Shown piece after piece: positions 1 to 9,018 of a stretch of DNA of 64,000 nt. The DNA is from Flavobacteriaceae bacterium (GTDB lineage: Bacteria; Bacteroidota; Bacteroidia; Flavobacteriales; Flavobacteriaceae). The notes under the pieces were generated by a model. It was not told the DNA's origin. It searched no databases and worked only from the letters and a program-made list of their open reading frames with translations. The DNA lies in the NCBI GenBank assembly GCA_031277535.1, contig JAITMD010000016.1:124001-188000 (forward strand), read 5' to 3'. Every line of letters begins with the position of its first letter. Position 1 is the stretch's first letter. The translations under genes were made by a program, and so were the position numbers.

Positions 1-2378
1 ATCACCATACAATGTTTGAGATGTTGGGTAACTGGAGTTTCGGAGATTACTTTAAGAAAGATGCAATCAATTGGGCTTGGGAATTACTTACTGAGGTATA
101 TAAAATACCAAAAGATATTTTGTACGTTACGGTGTTTGAAGGTAGCGAAGAGGAGAACGTACCTTTTGATCAAGAAGCTTATGATATTTGGAGTACGTTG
201 ATCGATAAAGACCGCATCTTGATGGGGAATAAGAAAGACAACTTCTGGGAAATGGGAGATCAAGGGCCATGTGGACCATGTTCTGAGATTCACGTAGATA
301 TTAGAAGTGTTGAGGAAAAAGCAAAAGTAAATGGAAAAGATTTAGTTAATGCTGATCACCCACAGGTAGTTGAAATTTGGAACAACGTATTTATGGAGTT
401 TAACCGTAAAGCGGATGGGTCTTTAGAGAAATTACCAGCACAACACGTAGATACAGGAATGGGATTTGAGCGTTTGTGTATGGTGTTGCAAGGAGTACAG
501 TCAAATTATGATACAGATGTGTTTTCTCCATTAATTGCTAAAGTATCTGAATTAACAGGTGGTAAATATACAATCAAGGCAAAAGACGAAGAAGAAGAAA
601 AAATAAATATCGCTATCCGTGTTATTGTGGATCACGTGAGAGCAGTTGCTTTTGCTATAGCAGATGGACAATTGCCGTCAAACAATGGTGCAGGGTATGT
701 AATTCGTCGTATTTTGCGTCGTGCTATTCGTTATGCATTTACTTTCTTGAACAAGAAAGAGCCATTCATTTATGAATTAGTAGATGTGTTGAGTACACAA
801 ATGGGAGCATTCTTCCCAGAAATAACAAGTCAACGCGACTTGGTGAAAAATGTAATTAAAGAAGAAGAAGCTTCTTTCTTGAGAACATTAGAACAAGGGT
901 TACACTTATTAGACAATGTGATTAAACAAACAGAAGGTAAAGTAGTATCAGGAGTAAAAGCTTTTGAATTATACGATACATTTGGTTTCCCAATCGACTT
1001 AACAGCTCTTATCTTGAGAGAGAAAGGATATGAGTTGGATGAAGCAGGGTTTGAAAAAGCAATGTTGGAGCAAAAAACACGTTCGCGTGCTGCATCTGAA
1101 GTATCTACGGACGACTGGACTATTTTGATTGAAGGAAACGTAGAACAGTTTGTTGGATATGATCAGTTGGAAAACGAAGTGAAAGTAACTCGTTATAGAA
1201 AAATTGATAGTAAAAAAGATGGTAAGTTGTTCCAATTGGTACTTACTGCTACGCCATTCTACCCAGAAGGTGGAGGACAAGTAGGAGATAGTGGTGTATT
1301 GATTTCTGCAAACGAGACAATCCAAGTGATTGATACGAAAAAAGAAAACAACTTAATATTGCATATTGTTAAAGAATTGCCTTCTAATGTAGAGGCAGCT
1401 TTAATGGCAAAAGTAGATGTGGATGCTCGTAAACAATCGATGGCAAACCACTCTGCTACTCACTTATTGCACCAAGCATTGCGTACTATTTTGGGTACTC
1501 ATGTGGAACAAAAAGGTTCGTTAGTAGCTCCTACACACTTGCGTTTTGACTTCTTTCACTTTGCTAAAGTGACAGAGGAAGAATTGGAAAAAGTAGAAGC
1601 ATTTGTGAATGATAGAATTCACGAACAGTTGCCATTAGTAGAACGCAGAAGTATTCCTATGGCTCAAGCAATAGCAGAAGGTGCTATGGCATTGTTTGGC
1701 GAGAAGTATGGAGATGAAGTACGCGCTATTCGTTTTGGAGAGAGTATGGAGCTTTGTGGAGGTACACACGTACAAAATACAGCTGATATTTGGCAATTTA
1801 AAATTGTGAGTGAAGGAGCTGTTGCTGCAGGTATCCGCCGTATTGAAGCAATTACAAACAAAGCGGCTCGCAATTTCTATACAGAACAAGAAGAGACGTT
1901 GAAAGAGTTGAAAGTGGTGTTGAAAAACCCACAAGATACATTGAAAGCAGTGGTGTCTTTACAAGATGAAAATGCAAAACTTAAGAAACAAGTAGAGCAA
2001 TTGTTGAAAGAAAAGGCTAAAAACTTAAAAGGTGAGTTGAAAGGACAAATTCAAGAAGTGAATGGTGTTTCTTTCTTAGCTACAGCTGTAGATTTAGATG
2101 CAGCAGGAGCGAAAGACTTAGCGTATGAGTTAGGGAATGAATATAACAATTTGTATGTGCTATTGGCAAGTAGTACAGATGGTAAACCAATGCTTACTTG
2201 CTACGTGTCTAAAGATGTAGTGGAAGCAAAAGGATTAAACGCAGGAACTATTGTTCGCGAACTTGGTAAGTATATCCAAGGTGGTGGAGGTGGACAGCCA
2301 TTCTTTGCTACAGCAGGTGGTAAGAATCCTGATGGTATTGCAGATGCAGTGGCTCATGCTATTGATTATTTAAAATAA
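1..2378 (+). CDS. alaS: alanyl-tRNA synthetase, 5'-truncated by window edge
   Basis: Charges tRNA-Ala with alanine in the cytoplasm. The frame is open from the window's first bases (HHT then [14 protein letters not shown]), so the gene begins upstream; about 791 residues are present, and the family is usually about 870, so roughly the first 80 are missing. Visible parts are the class II catalytic core, the editing domain with its HxxxH zinc motif (HSATH), the CxxxH partner (CGGTHV), and the C-Ala domain ending in [14 protein letters not shown]. The ATG at position 12 is internal, not the start. A strong hairpin terminator follows. Family assignment is near certain. Confidence 0.97.
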   Translation, partial: HHTMFEMLGNWSFGDYFKKDAINWAWELLTEVYKIPKDILYVTVFEGSEEENVPFDQEAYDIWSTLIDKDRILMGNKKDNFWEMGDQGPCGPCSEIHVDIRSVEEKAKVNGKDLVNADHPQVVEIWNNVFMEFNRKADGSLEKLPAQHVDTGMGFERLCMVLQGVQSNYDTDVFSPLIAKVSELTGGKYTIKAKDEEEEKINIAIRVIVDHVRAVAFAIADGQLPSNNGAGYVIRRILRRAIRYAFTFLNKKEPFIYELVDVLSTQMGAFFPEITSQRDLVKNVIKEEEASFLRTLEQGLHLLDNVIKQTEGKVVSGVKAFELYDTFGFPIDLTALILREKGYELDEAGFEKAMLEQKTRSRAASEVSTDDWTILIEGNVEQFVGYDQLENEVKVTRYRKIDSKKDGKLFQLVLTATPFYPEGGGQVGDSGVLISANETIQVIDTKKENNLILHIVKELPSNVEAALMAKVDVDARKQSMANHSATHLLHQALRTILGTHVEQKGSLVAPTHLRFDFFHFAKVTEEELEKVEAFVNDRIHEQLPLVERRSIPMAQAIAEGAMALFGEKYGDEVRAIRFGESMELCGGTHVQNTADIWQFKIVSEGAVAAGIRRIEAITNKAARNFYTEQEETLKELKVVLKNPQDTLKAVVSLQDENAKLKKQVEQLLKEKAKNLKGELKGQIQEVNGVSFLATAVDLDAAGAKDLAYELGNEYNNLYVLLASSTDGKPMLTCYVSKDVVEAKGLNAGTIVRELGKYIQGGGGGQPFFATAGGKNPDGIADAVAHAIDYLK

Positions 2379-2386
2379 TAAATACT

Positions 2387-2418
2387 AAAAAAGATTCTCT
2401 TAACGGAGAATCTTTTTT
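2387..2418 (+). terminator. rho-independent terminator after alaS
   Basis: AGATTCTC and GAGAATCT pair around a short loop, flanked by A6 on the left and T6 on the right. The T-run makes it a terminator for alaS; the A-run would let it work in the other direction too. Confidence 0.85.
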
Positions 2419-2440
2419 GTATTAACCTAATTTTGTTTGA

Positions 2441-3397
2441 ATGAAGTTTACTACAGTAGTTCCCATAAAAGAAGCAAAACGCAGAATTACTTACGATGAT
2501 AGAATACTGTCGTTAGGCTCTTGTTTTGCTGTGAATATGAGTGAAAAGTTCAAGGCTTTTCAGTTTCAGAATACAGTTAACCCATTTGGTATATTATTTC
2601 ATCCATTGGCTATTGAGCGCTTGTTGCACTATGCAGTGGAGGGTTATGAATTTACAGCTCAAGACGTGTTTGAACACAATGAGGTGTGGAGCTGTTTGAT
2701 GGCTCACTCTGATTTGAATGAGTTAGAAGAAGAAGATATTGTAACAAAGCTGAATGTCAAATTGTTTGATTTACAAGTGGCTTTGAAGGATGCATCGCAC
2801 CTTGTGTTGACTTTTGGAACAGCTTGGGTCTATGAGCATATAGAAACTCAAGAAGTAGTAGCTAATTGTCATAAGTTGCCACAACATTTGTTTCGCAAAC
2901 GTTTGTTGAGCTACACTGAGCTATTGGATAGTTACCACAGAATTGTTAAATTAGTTCAAACAATAAATCCAACGATACATATTATTTTTTCTATTTCTCC
3001 TGTGCGACATATAAAAGATGGGGTTGTAGAAAATCAACGCAGCAAGAGCTTGTTGATTGCAGCATTGCATCAACTGCTTGAGGAGGTAAATAATGACAAT
3101 TTAAGCTATTTCCCGGCTTATGAAGTGCTGATGGATGAATTGAGAGATTATCGTTTCTATACAGCCGATTTATTGCATCCAAACAGCATAGCTATTGATT
3201 ATATCTGGGAGCGATTTGTAGAAACAAATATTAGTGTAGAGATGTATCCTATAATGAAAAAAGTAGATGAAGTGCAAAAGGGATTGGCACATAGACCATT
3301 TAACCCTACTGCAACGCAACACATGGTGTTCTTGGATACATTGATTGAAAAGATAGATTTTTTGTTGGAGAAGTATCCATTTATGAATTTTAGATAA
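2441..3397 (+). CDS. GSCFA domain-containing protein
   Basis: 318 residues. The N-terminus carries the signature that names the family (LGSCFA, residues 25-30). The family is thought to be SGNH-hydrolase-like, with the GSCFA serine as nucleophile; a DxxH pair near residues 243-246 (DLLHPN) would complete such a triad. No signal peptide or membrane segment is seen, so it is probably cytoplasmic. Its substrate is unknown. It is followed two bases later by the DUF4230 gene, so the two are probably co-transcribed. The family call is strong; hydrolase activity is inferred from family knowledge. Confidence 0.9.
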   Translation: MKFTTVVPIKEAKRRITYDDRILSLGSCFAVNMSEKFKAFQFQNTVNPFGILFHPLAIERLLHYAVEGYEFTAQDVFEHNEVWSCLMAHSDLNELEEEDIVTKLNVKLFDLQVALKDASHLVLTFGTAWVYEHIETQEVVANCHKLPQHLFRKRLLSYTELLDSYHRIVKLVQTINPTIHIIFSISPVRHIKDGVVENQRSKSLLIAALHQLLEEVNNDNLSYFPAYEVLMDELRDYRFYTADLLHPNSIAIDYIWERFVETNISVEMYPIMKKVDEVQKGLAHRPFNPTATQHMVFLDTLIEKIDFLLEKYPFMNFR

Positions 3398-3399
3398 GT

Positions 3400-4032
3400 A
3401 TGAGAACAGTATTTAAAGTAGTCTTTAGTTTTTTTATAGTGATGTTCTTTATGTTTGCGGGGGTGGTCGTTTACAATCACTTTTTTAAAAGCGACAAAAG
3501 TGAAATGAACTATAACAGCATGTTGATAGAGCAACAGTTAAAAAATGTTAGTAAGCTGGTTGTTACAGAAGCGACTTATTCGCAAGTGATGACTTATAAA
3601 GACCAACAAAAATATTTGTTGAATTTGATTTCATTTGATAAAAAAGCTGTAGTGATTGTTAATGCAAAAGCTACAGTTAGTTATGATATGAGCCAGTTGA
3701 AATATCAAATTGACGAAAAGAATAAAGTGATACAGTTGGTACATATACCAGAACCGGAGTTGCAAGTGTATCCAGATTATCAAATTTACGATGTAGAACA
3801 AAGTACTTTTAATCCTTTTGTAGGAGACGATTATAACAAAATCAATAAGAAGGTTAGAAAAGATTTAGAAGAAAAAATAGAAAAGTCCACTTTAAAAGCG
3901 AATGCAGAGAATCGCTTAATAAGTGAACTTTCTAAAATATTGATTGTAACAAACACCCTTGGGTGGCGTTTAGAATATCAAGGAAATATTATTCAATCGG
4001 AAGAGGATATGAAGCTTGACTTAAAATTATAA
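3400..4032 (+). CDS. DUF4230 domain-containing membrane-anchored protein
   Basis: 210 residues with one N-terminal transmembrane segment (about residues 5-27) and a soluble remainder resembling the DUF4230 family. That family is common in Bacteroidota and Firmicutes and has no known function. The domain shows alternating strands (AVVIVNAKATVSYDM), then a charged helical stretch (residues about 145-180). The start lies 2 bp after the GSCFA stop, suggesting translational coupling. Its last 6 bp overlap the end of the convergent aromatic amino acid hydroxylase gene, and no terminator hairpin is visible between them. Confidence 0.82.
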   Translation: MRTVFKVVFSFFIVMFFMFAGVVVYNHFFKSDKSEMNYNSMLIEQQLKNVSKLVVTEATYSQVMTYKDQQKYLLNLISFDKKAVVIVNAKATVSYDMSQLKYQIDEKNKVIQLVHIPEPELQVYPDYQIYDVEQSTFNPFVGDDYNKINKKVRKDLEEKIEKSTLKANAENRLISELSKILIVTNTLGWRLEYQGNIIQSEEDMKLDLKL

Positions 4033-5778
4033 GCTTTGCTCTATAATCGATATTCCATCCTGAATTAAATGAGCTACTTGTGGTCTTTGTGTTTTTACAA
4101 GGCTTAAGTGGCTCATTGCTTTTTCTACTAATACCGTATCTTTTTGTTTGTGTGCCAATTCTAAGATTTCTACTGTAAGTAACCAATCTGTTGTAAACTC
4201 TTTTGTTATGGTATTTAATATAGTTGTTAAGTCTATTACAGTTTGTTTCTCTCTTGCTTCACGTACTTGTGCATATAGCGACTCTAATTGAAGCTTGTGT
4301 TCATCGCGTTTTGCTTTTATTGTTTGTGATGATGGCACATGATTGATAAGGTCAAAACTATTGTAGTCTGCAGGACCTGAATAAGCTGATACAATGTTTG
4401 AACCTACTGCCATATCATAGGTACCCCATTCTGGTCGGAATAAGAATTCTTCGTTGTGTTTTACAGTACAATCTTTGAAACTAATAACTAAGATCTTTCC
4501 TTGTATGTTTCTGATTCCTGTAACGATAGTTCCAGAAACGATGATACCACCTTCAAATTCTAAGTCAACGTGTTTTCCTTCATAGATAGAATATGCCTGT
4601 AAGTCTTTGGGACTCATATCTTCGATGGCTAAGTTGATACCTTTTAGTTTTCCTAAGGCAGTACCGTAACCTTCTGCATGCGTTTCTGTTCCATGACCTA
4701 CTAATTCTTTTTCTCTGTATGCTAATGCTGTTTTGCCTGTCGCTTGTACGTATACTGGTTGTCCATTATGTGTAATAGTACTTGTAAATACCCCAGAAAT
4801 TTGTAGACCTGTACTTAATTCAATAGTACCTAATGACTTGGAGTCGATCAATTTATTGATTCCCTCTAAACCACCTTTGCGTAAAGCCATGCTGTTGGCA
4901 AACTCTTCTAATACTTCGCTTAGGTAAGCAAAGTCTGGAGTGACATACAATTGAGGTTGAGGTTTGGTAATGTCAAAACCTTGTTGTGCAGCTTGTATAT
5001 TATAAGGTAATTTTTTTACGTTGTCTGTCATACACCAAGTGCTTTCTCCGATAGAAGATAGTAATCCAGCACCGTATATCTTAGGATTATCAACTGTACC
5101 AATTAAACCATATTCTACAGTCCACCAGTGTAAGTTACGTATAAGAGCCATCTCAGATGGTGTACCTGCATTTTGTTGTAGGTAGTCCACTCTTTCTTCA
5201 GCGGCTTCTATTTGTTTTGGATCTACACCTTCCGCTTCTTTTAAGATAGACAGTAAACGAATGGCTTCATATATTTCGTAGTCGCGTGCAGAGGAAATAG
5301 CTTTGCATCCGATTTCTCCAAAGCGACGTAAGTACTCTGCATATTCTGGATTGGCAATAATAGGTGCATGTCCAGCTCCTTCATGTATAATATCTGGAGC
5401 AGGGGTATATTCTATATTTTCTAATTGTCTGATATCTGATGCAATAACTAATACTTTGTAAGCTTGGAATTCCATAAAGGCATTTGGTGGAATAAAACCA
5501 TCTACTGCCACAGCAGCCCACCCTATTTCTTTTAGAATGCGGTTCATCCCATACATACTTGGTATAGATTCAATAGAAATACCTGTTTTTTCTAACCCCT
5601 CAAGATATGACTCGTGAGCAACTTGAGAAAGATAATCAACATTTTTGCGCATAACATATCTCCAAACTGCTTGATTGATAGGAGTATAGTCCTGATAGTC
5701 TTGTGGTTTGATAAATTGTTTTAAATGCTCTGGCAATCTGTCTATTAGATTGTTGCTTTCGTACTCTTTTGATGTCAT
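4027..5778 (-). CDS. aromatic amino acid hydroxylase (phenylalanine 4-monooxygenase), long form
   Basis: Iron- and pterin-dependent enzyme hydroxylating phenylalanine to tyrosine. The start was placed at the ATG giving MTSKEYESNN (583 residues), because the residues upstream in the same frame are low-complexity, Tyr/Phe-rich and unlike the family. The iron ligands are visible as HEGAGH (H132, H137) and VEYGLIG (E222), matching the HELLGH and VEFGL motifs of known hydroxylases. Bacterial PhhA is about 260-300 residues; this protein has about 270 extra C-terminal residues with no motif I recognise. No pterin dehydratase gene lies nearby. The reaction could also include tryptophan; phenylalanine is the family default. 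Confidence 0.9.
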   Translation of the reverse strand: MTSKEYESNNLIDRLPEHLKQFIKPQDYQDYTPINQAVWRYVMRKNVDYLSQVAHESYLEGLEKTGISIESIPSMYGMNRILKEIGWAAVAVDGFIPPNAFMEFQAYKVLVIASDIRQLENIEYTPAPDIIHEGAGHAPIIANPEYAEYLRRFGEIGCKAISSARDYEIYEAIRLLSILKEAEGVDPKQIEAAEERVDYLQQNAGTPSEMALIRNLHWWTVEYGLIGTVDNPKIYGAGLLSSIGESTWCMTDNVKKLPYNIQAAQQGFDITKPQPQLYVTPDFAYLSEVLEEFANSMALRKGGLEGINKLIDSKSLGTIELSTGLQISGVFTSTITHNGQPVYVQATGKTALAYREKELVGHGTETHAEGYGTALGKLKGINLAIEDMSPKDLQAYSIYEGKHVDLEFEGGIIVSGTIVTGIRNIQGKILVISFKDCTVKHNEEFLFRPEWGTYDMAVGSNIVSAYSGPADYNSFDLINHVPSSQTIKAKRDEHKLQLESLYAQVREAREKQTVIDLTTILNTITKEFTTDWLLTVEILELAHKQKDTVLVEKAMSHLSLVKTQRPQVAHLIQDGISIIEQSL

Positions 5779-6126
5779 ATCATTTAACTTGTTTGGTTGT
5801 GGGTAAATATAGTAAAAAAGGATGTAGTGCAAATATGTGGTGTGGAAAAATGAATATGAGAAAGTGTAAATAATAGATGGGACTTGAATAATTGTGAAGG
5901 ACAAAATATTAACATTTTTATTTTTAATGGATGTTTGGCTTAATTTGATTAAATATTTTAATCGTTTGGTTAATGTTTAAAATCATTCTCTTTTTTTAAT
6001 AGTATTTTGTATTTAGGAAGAAGTTTAACTTGTTTTAAATGTGAAATAAATTAACATAATTGTTTTTTCGTTAAGAAATAGTTTCTATATTGTCACGATT
6101 TTATTAACTATTAAAAACAAACAAGT
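5779..6126. other. divergent intergenic region (348 bp)
   Basis: A/T-rich spacer between the hydroxylase gene (minus) and the first tandem lipoprotein (plus). On the minus strand a near-consensus -7 box (CATATTTG, 7 of 8 matches, 5830-5837) could serve the hydroxylase. The right-hand 80 bp hold the lipoprotein promoter block described separately. No further gene is seen. Confidence 0.5.
6051..6092 (+). promoter_or_regulatory. promoter block of lipoprotein 1
   Basis: TTAAC at 6051, an A/T-rich tract with GTTAAGAAA, then TATATTG at 6086-6092. The same elements with identical spacing (35 bp from TTAAC to TATATTG, 41 bp from TATATTG to ATG) precede the next two lipoprotein genes. TATATTG resembles the Bacteroidota -7 box. 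Confidence 0.6.
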
Positions 6127-7230
6127 ATGAAGAAATTATTCATGTTCTTAGTTGTAACTGGTTTGGCAGCATTCGGAACATCATGTAGTAGTGATGATAG
6201 TAGTGGAGATACTGGTACAGGGGGAAAAACAAGAGAGAAACAATTAGTATTGTCTGCAGATAAAGATAAAGCTGTTGTAGGAGAAACAGTAACTTTTAAA
6301 ACAACTGTAGAAGGAAAAGTACAAACAGATGTAGATATCTATGTAGATGGAACAAAAGTGGCTAATCCTTTTAAAACAACAAAAAGAGGAAACTATAAAG
6401 TAGTTGCTAAAAAAGCAGGGTATATGAATAGTGCTGAGTTTGACTTGACAGTTAGAGACCAGGGAGAACCAGAAAATACAAAACTTATTCTAAGTGTAAA
6501 TACTGATAAAATAAAAATAGGAAAATCAGTAACATTTACAGTAATGAATGCAGGTAAAGTAGTTACAGATGCTGAGATTACTTTGAATGGTGTGAAAGTA
6601 AACAATCCATGGACAGCTACTGCGTCTGGAACTTTTACATTTGTTGCGAAAAAAGCGAAGTATGATAATAGTAATGAAGTGACTGTCGTTGTTGATGAAC
6701 CACAAAATCCTAATAACTATTATTTATATAAAAATGAGAAAGTTTATTTAGAACAAGCTATTTTTGTGTATGATGGAGCTCAAGATTTTCAAGGCAGTGT
6801 TATCGATGGATATAATTTAGTATTGGTGAAAATGGATGAAGAAACAGGGAAAATTATTGAAAATAGAGTATTGGGATTAGTTGCTTTTAAGAGAACAGAT
6901 AAAAACACTCAAGTTTATCCTTCGAATGGTGCAATTACTATTGCTGCATATGGAGGTTTTGAATTCATTAAAAATAGAAATGTAATTAATGAGACAGTAT
7001 CACAAACTACTTCAATTAATTTATCAGGAATGACATTAGTGGATGCTGCTAAAGGTGTTAAGGTAGCAGAAAAAGGTAAAATTGTTTTTGATTTTGGATT
7101 AGAGAAAACAACTGAAAAGATTACTGGTTCGTTTGAAGGAAAGATTACTGTTTATACTGAAAAACAAGCTGGAAGAAGTACAAATAGTGTGAATAAAAAA
7201 AGTTTAGCTACTATTCAATTAAAAAAGTAG
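6127..7230 (+). CDS. Ig-like repeat lipoprotein 1 of 3
   Basis: 367 residues. The signal peptide ends in a lipobox with the lipidated cysteine at position 20 (FGTSC), followed by SSDDSS, an acidic stretch compatible with the Bacteroidota surface-export signal. Two Ig/bacterial-surface-type beta repeats follow (about residues 38-109 and 115-190), each with VGETVTFK- or IGKSVTFT-like starts and a KAxYxNSxE end. The last ~175 residues form a separate beta-rich domain ending in a basic tail (SLATIQLKK). It is the first of three tandem paralogues, each with its own promoter and terminator. Function unknown; a cell-surface role is inferred. Confidence 0.8.
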   Translation: MKKLFMFLVVTGLAAFGTSCSSDDSSGDTGTGGKTREKQLVLSADKDKAVVGETVTFKTTVEGKVQTDVDIYVDGTKVANPFKTTKRGNYKVVAKKAGYMNSAEFDLTVRDQGEPENTKLILSVNTDKIKIGKSVTFTVMNAGKVVTDAEITLNGVKVNNPWTATASGTFTFVAKKAKYDNSNEVTVVVDEPQNPNNYYLYKNEKVYLEQAIFVYDGAQDFQGSVIDGYNLVLVKMDEETGKIIENRVLGLVAFKRTDKNTQVYPSNGAITIAAYGGFEFIKNRNVINETVSQTTSINLSGMTLVDAAKGVKVAEKGKIVFDFGLEKTTEKITGSFEGKITVYTEKQAGRSTNSVNKKSLATIQLKK

Positions 7231-7252
7231 TTATTAGATAATATTAAATTTT

Positions 7253-7286
7253 AAACGCCAAAAACAGATATGTTTTTGGCGTTTTT
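7253..7286 (+). terminator. terminator after lipoprotein 1
   Basis: Perfect 13-bp stem AACGCCAAAAACA / TGTTTTTGGCGTT with a GATA loop, followed by a T-run. Confidence 0.9.
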
Positions 7287-7336
7287 ATTTATTTATTTCA
7301 TTTGAATGATTTTATGATGTTTATTTTATAAAAAAA

Positions 7337-7378
7337 TTAACTTAATAATTTTTTGCTTACAAATTAGTTTTTATATTG
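7337..7378 (+). promoter_or_regulatory. promoter block of lipoprotein 2
   Basis: TTAAC at 7337, T-rich tract with GCTTACAAATTAG, and TATATTG at 7372-7378, 41 bp before the ATG. Spacing is identical to the blocks of lipoproteins 1 and 3. Confidence 0.6.
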
Positions 7379-7412
7379 CCAAACATTATTAACAGCAATT
7401 GAAACAAACATT

Positions 7413-8765
7413 ATGAAGAAATTATTTATGCTTTTGTTTGTAGCTTGTTTAGCTACATTCGGAATATCATGTAGCCCAAAAGAATTAGAAAGTGGCAAAG
7501 ATAAATGGGAGAAGATTGAATTATCAGCAAGTGCAAAAGAGATTGAAGAAGGAGAAACTGTTACTTTCGAAACTACTGTAAAAGGAGAAAAATTAGAAGG
7601 AGCTATATTGTATAGAAATAATACGCCAGCTTCAAGCCCAATGTCTTTTAATACGGAGGGAGTCTATGTAATTGTTGCAAAAAAGAATAGATTAAAAGAT
7701 AGTGACCCTATAACAATTAAAGTAAAAGGAAAAAGTGTAATTCCTCAAGAAAAACTGGAACTGTCAGCTGATAAAAATAGTATTCTTGTTGGAGAAACGG
7801 TAACTTTTAAAGTTCAGTCTCAAGGAAAAGATGTTGTGGCTGATATTTATGTAGACGGAGCAAAGGTTACCAATCCATATAAGTTTGAGAAAAAAGGAAG
7901 TTTTAATGTAGTTGCGAAAAAAGCTAATTATACAGATAGTAATGTAGTCAGTGTTGTGGTAAATGAAGGTAATGTAGAACCTGAACCTGAATTAGAATTA
8001 ACAGTTGATAAGAATAGTTTAACTGTAGGAGGTGTAGTAACTTTTACAGTAAAGAGTAAAGGAGTAGTTGTTACAGGAACTACTATTACAGCTAATGGCG
8101 CGACTATAGGAAATCCTTGGACAACAAATACTGTAGGAAAGTTCGAAATTCAAGCGAATAAAACAGGATATAAGGCGAGTAATAAATTAGAAGTGAATGT
8201 TGTATCGGCTACTAATTATATTAAACATAATGGTGTTTACTATAATGCTGATAAAGCGCATTTGTCTGTTCATACTCTAATTGAGAATGGTACAGAGTAC
8301 ATTCGTTTGTATACTGAGAAAGTTAATGGTGTTGATGTTGATTACTGTGTATTTGTTATGGATTTACGTAGTAATGATTTTACTTTTGATGCGACTTCAG
8401 GAAAAGCATCTAAGGGAGCTGTTTCTCAATTAACTTTAGTGGTAGTTCAACCTGATGCTGATAAAGGAGTTATTTTACCAGGACAGAATACTCAACTTGA
8501 AATGATTAATGGAGGTTCTGTTCTATCTAATTTAGGTGAGTTTAAGTTCGTAAAAGCAGATATTAAAAAACTTAGTGTTGTAATGAAAGGGCCTACAGAG
8601 AATGATGGGGGAAATACAGATATTAATGCATCTAAAGACACAACAGAAGTTAAGTATACAGGAGCTTTTACTTCTTTGGGGTCAATAGATACAACAAAAC
8701 CAAAAAAAGGATTAGCTACAGTAAATAAAACGAAAGTGAGAAGTGTAAAATTGTTTAAAAAATAG
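7413..8765 (+). CDS. Ig-like repeat lipoprotein 2 of 3
   Basis: 450 residues, with the lipobox cysteine again at position 20 (FGISC), followed by SPKELES. It has three Ig-like repeats (about residues 36-105, 113-190 and 194-264) and a unique C-terminal domain ending in a basic tail (VRSVKLFKK). The second repeat (ADIYVDGAKVTNPYK) is closer to the first repeat of lipoprotein 1 (VDIYVDGTKVANPFK) than to its own neighbours, which points to domain exchange between the genes. Probably an outer-membrane or surface lipoprotein; ligand and function are unknown. Confidence 0.8.
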   Translation: MKKLFMLLFVACLATFGISCSPKELESGKDKWEKIELSASAKEIEEGETVTFETTVKGEKLEGAILYRNNTPASSPMSFNTEGVYVIVAKKNRLKDSDPITIKVKGKSVIPQEKLELSADKNSILVGETVTFKVQSQGKDVVADIYVDGAKVTNPYKFEKKGSFNVVAKKANYTDSNVVSVVVNEGNVEPEPELELTVDKNSLTVGGVVTFTVKSKGVVVTGTTITANGATIGNPWTTNTVGKFEIQANKTGYKASNKLEVNVVSATNYIKHNGVYYNADKAHLSVHTLIENGTEYIRLYTEKVNGVDVDYCVFVMDLRSNDFTFDATSGKASKGAVSQLTLVVVQPDADKGVILPGQNTQLEMINGGSVLSNLGEFKFVKADIKKLSVVMKGPTENDGGNTDINASKDTTEVKYTGAFTSLGSIDTTKPKKGLATVNKTKVRSVKLFKK

Positions 8766-8790
8766 TAGGATACTATTTATTGATCATTTT

Positions 8791-8830
8791 AAAACCCCAA
8801 CAATAAACACCTGTTTGTTGTTGGGGTTTT
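8791..8830 (+). terminator. terminator after lipoprotein 2
   Basis: Long stem with AAAACCCCAACAA on the left and TTGTTGGGGTTTT on the right, extended inwards with one G-T wobble, ending in T4. Confidence 0.88.
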
Positions 8831-8942
8831 GTTTATGTTATAAATAATGTTTGTTTTTTTTATCTATATTGTTGTATTTATATTATTGTATAAAGTATTG
8901 TGTATGTTTGTGTGTTTTGTATATCATTTTATTTTCAAAAAA

Positions 8943-8984
8943 TTAACCAATAAATTTTTTTGTTAAGAAAATGTTTATATATTG
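8943..8984 (+). promoter_or_regulatory. promoter block of lipoprotein 3
   Basis: TTAAC at 8943, T-run with GTTAAGAAAATG, and TATATTG at 8978-8984, 41 bp before the ATG. Same spacing as in the two upstream paralogues. Confidence 0.6.
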
Positions 8985-9018
8985 CAACTATATTATTAAT
9001 TAATTAAAGCAAACATTT

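Noticed and set aside
5779..5904. N-terminal extension of the aromatic amino acid hydroxylase
   Set aside because: The 42 extra residues are Tyr/Phe-rich low-complexity sequence from A/T-rich promoter DNA; the MTSKEYESNN start fits family length.
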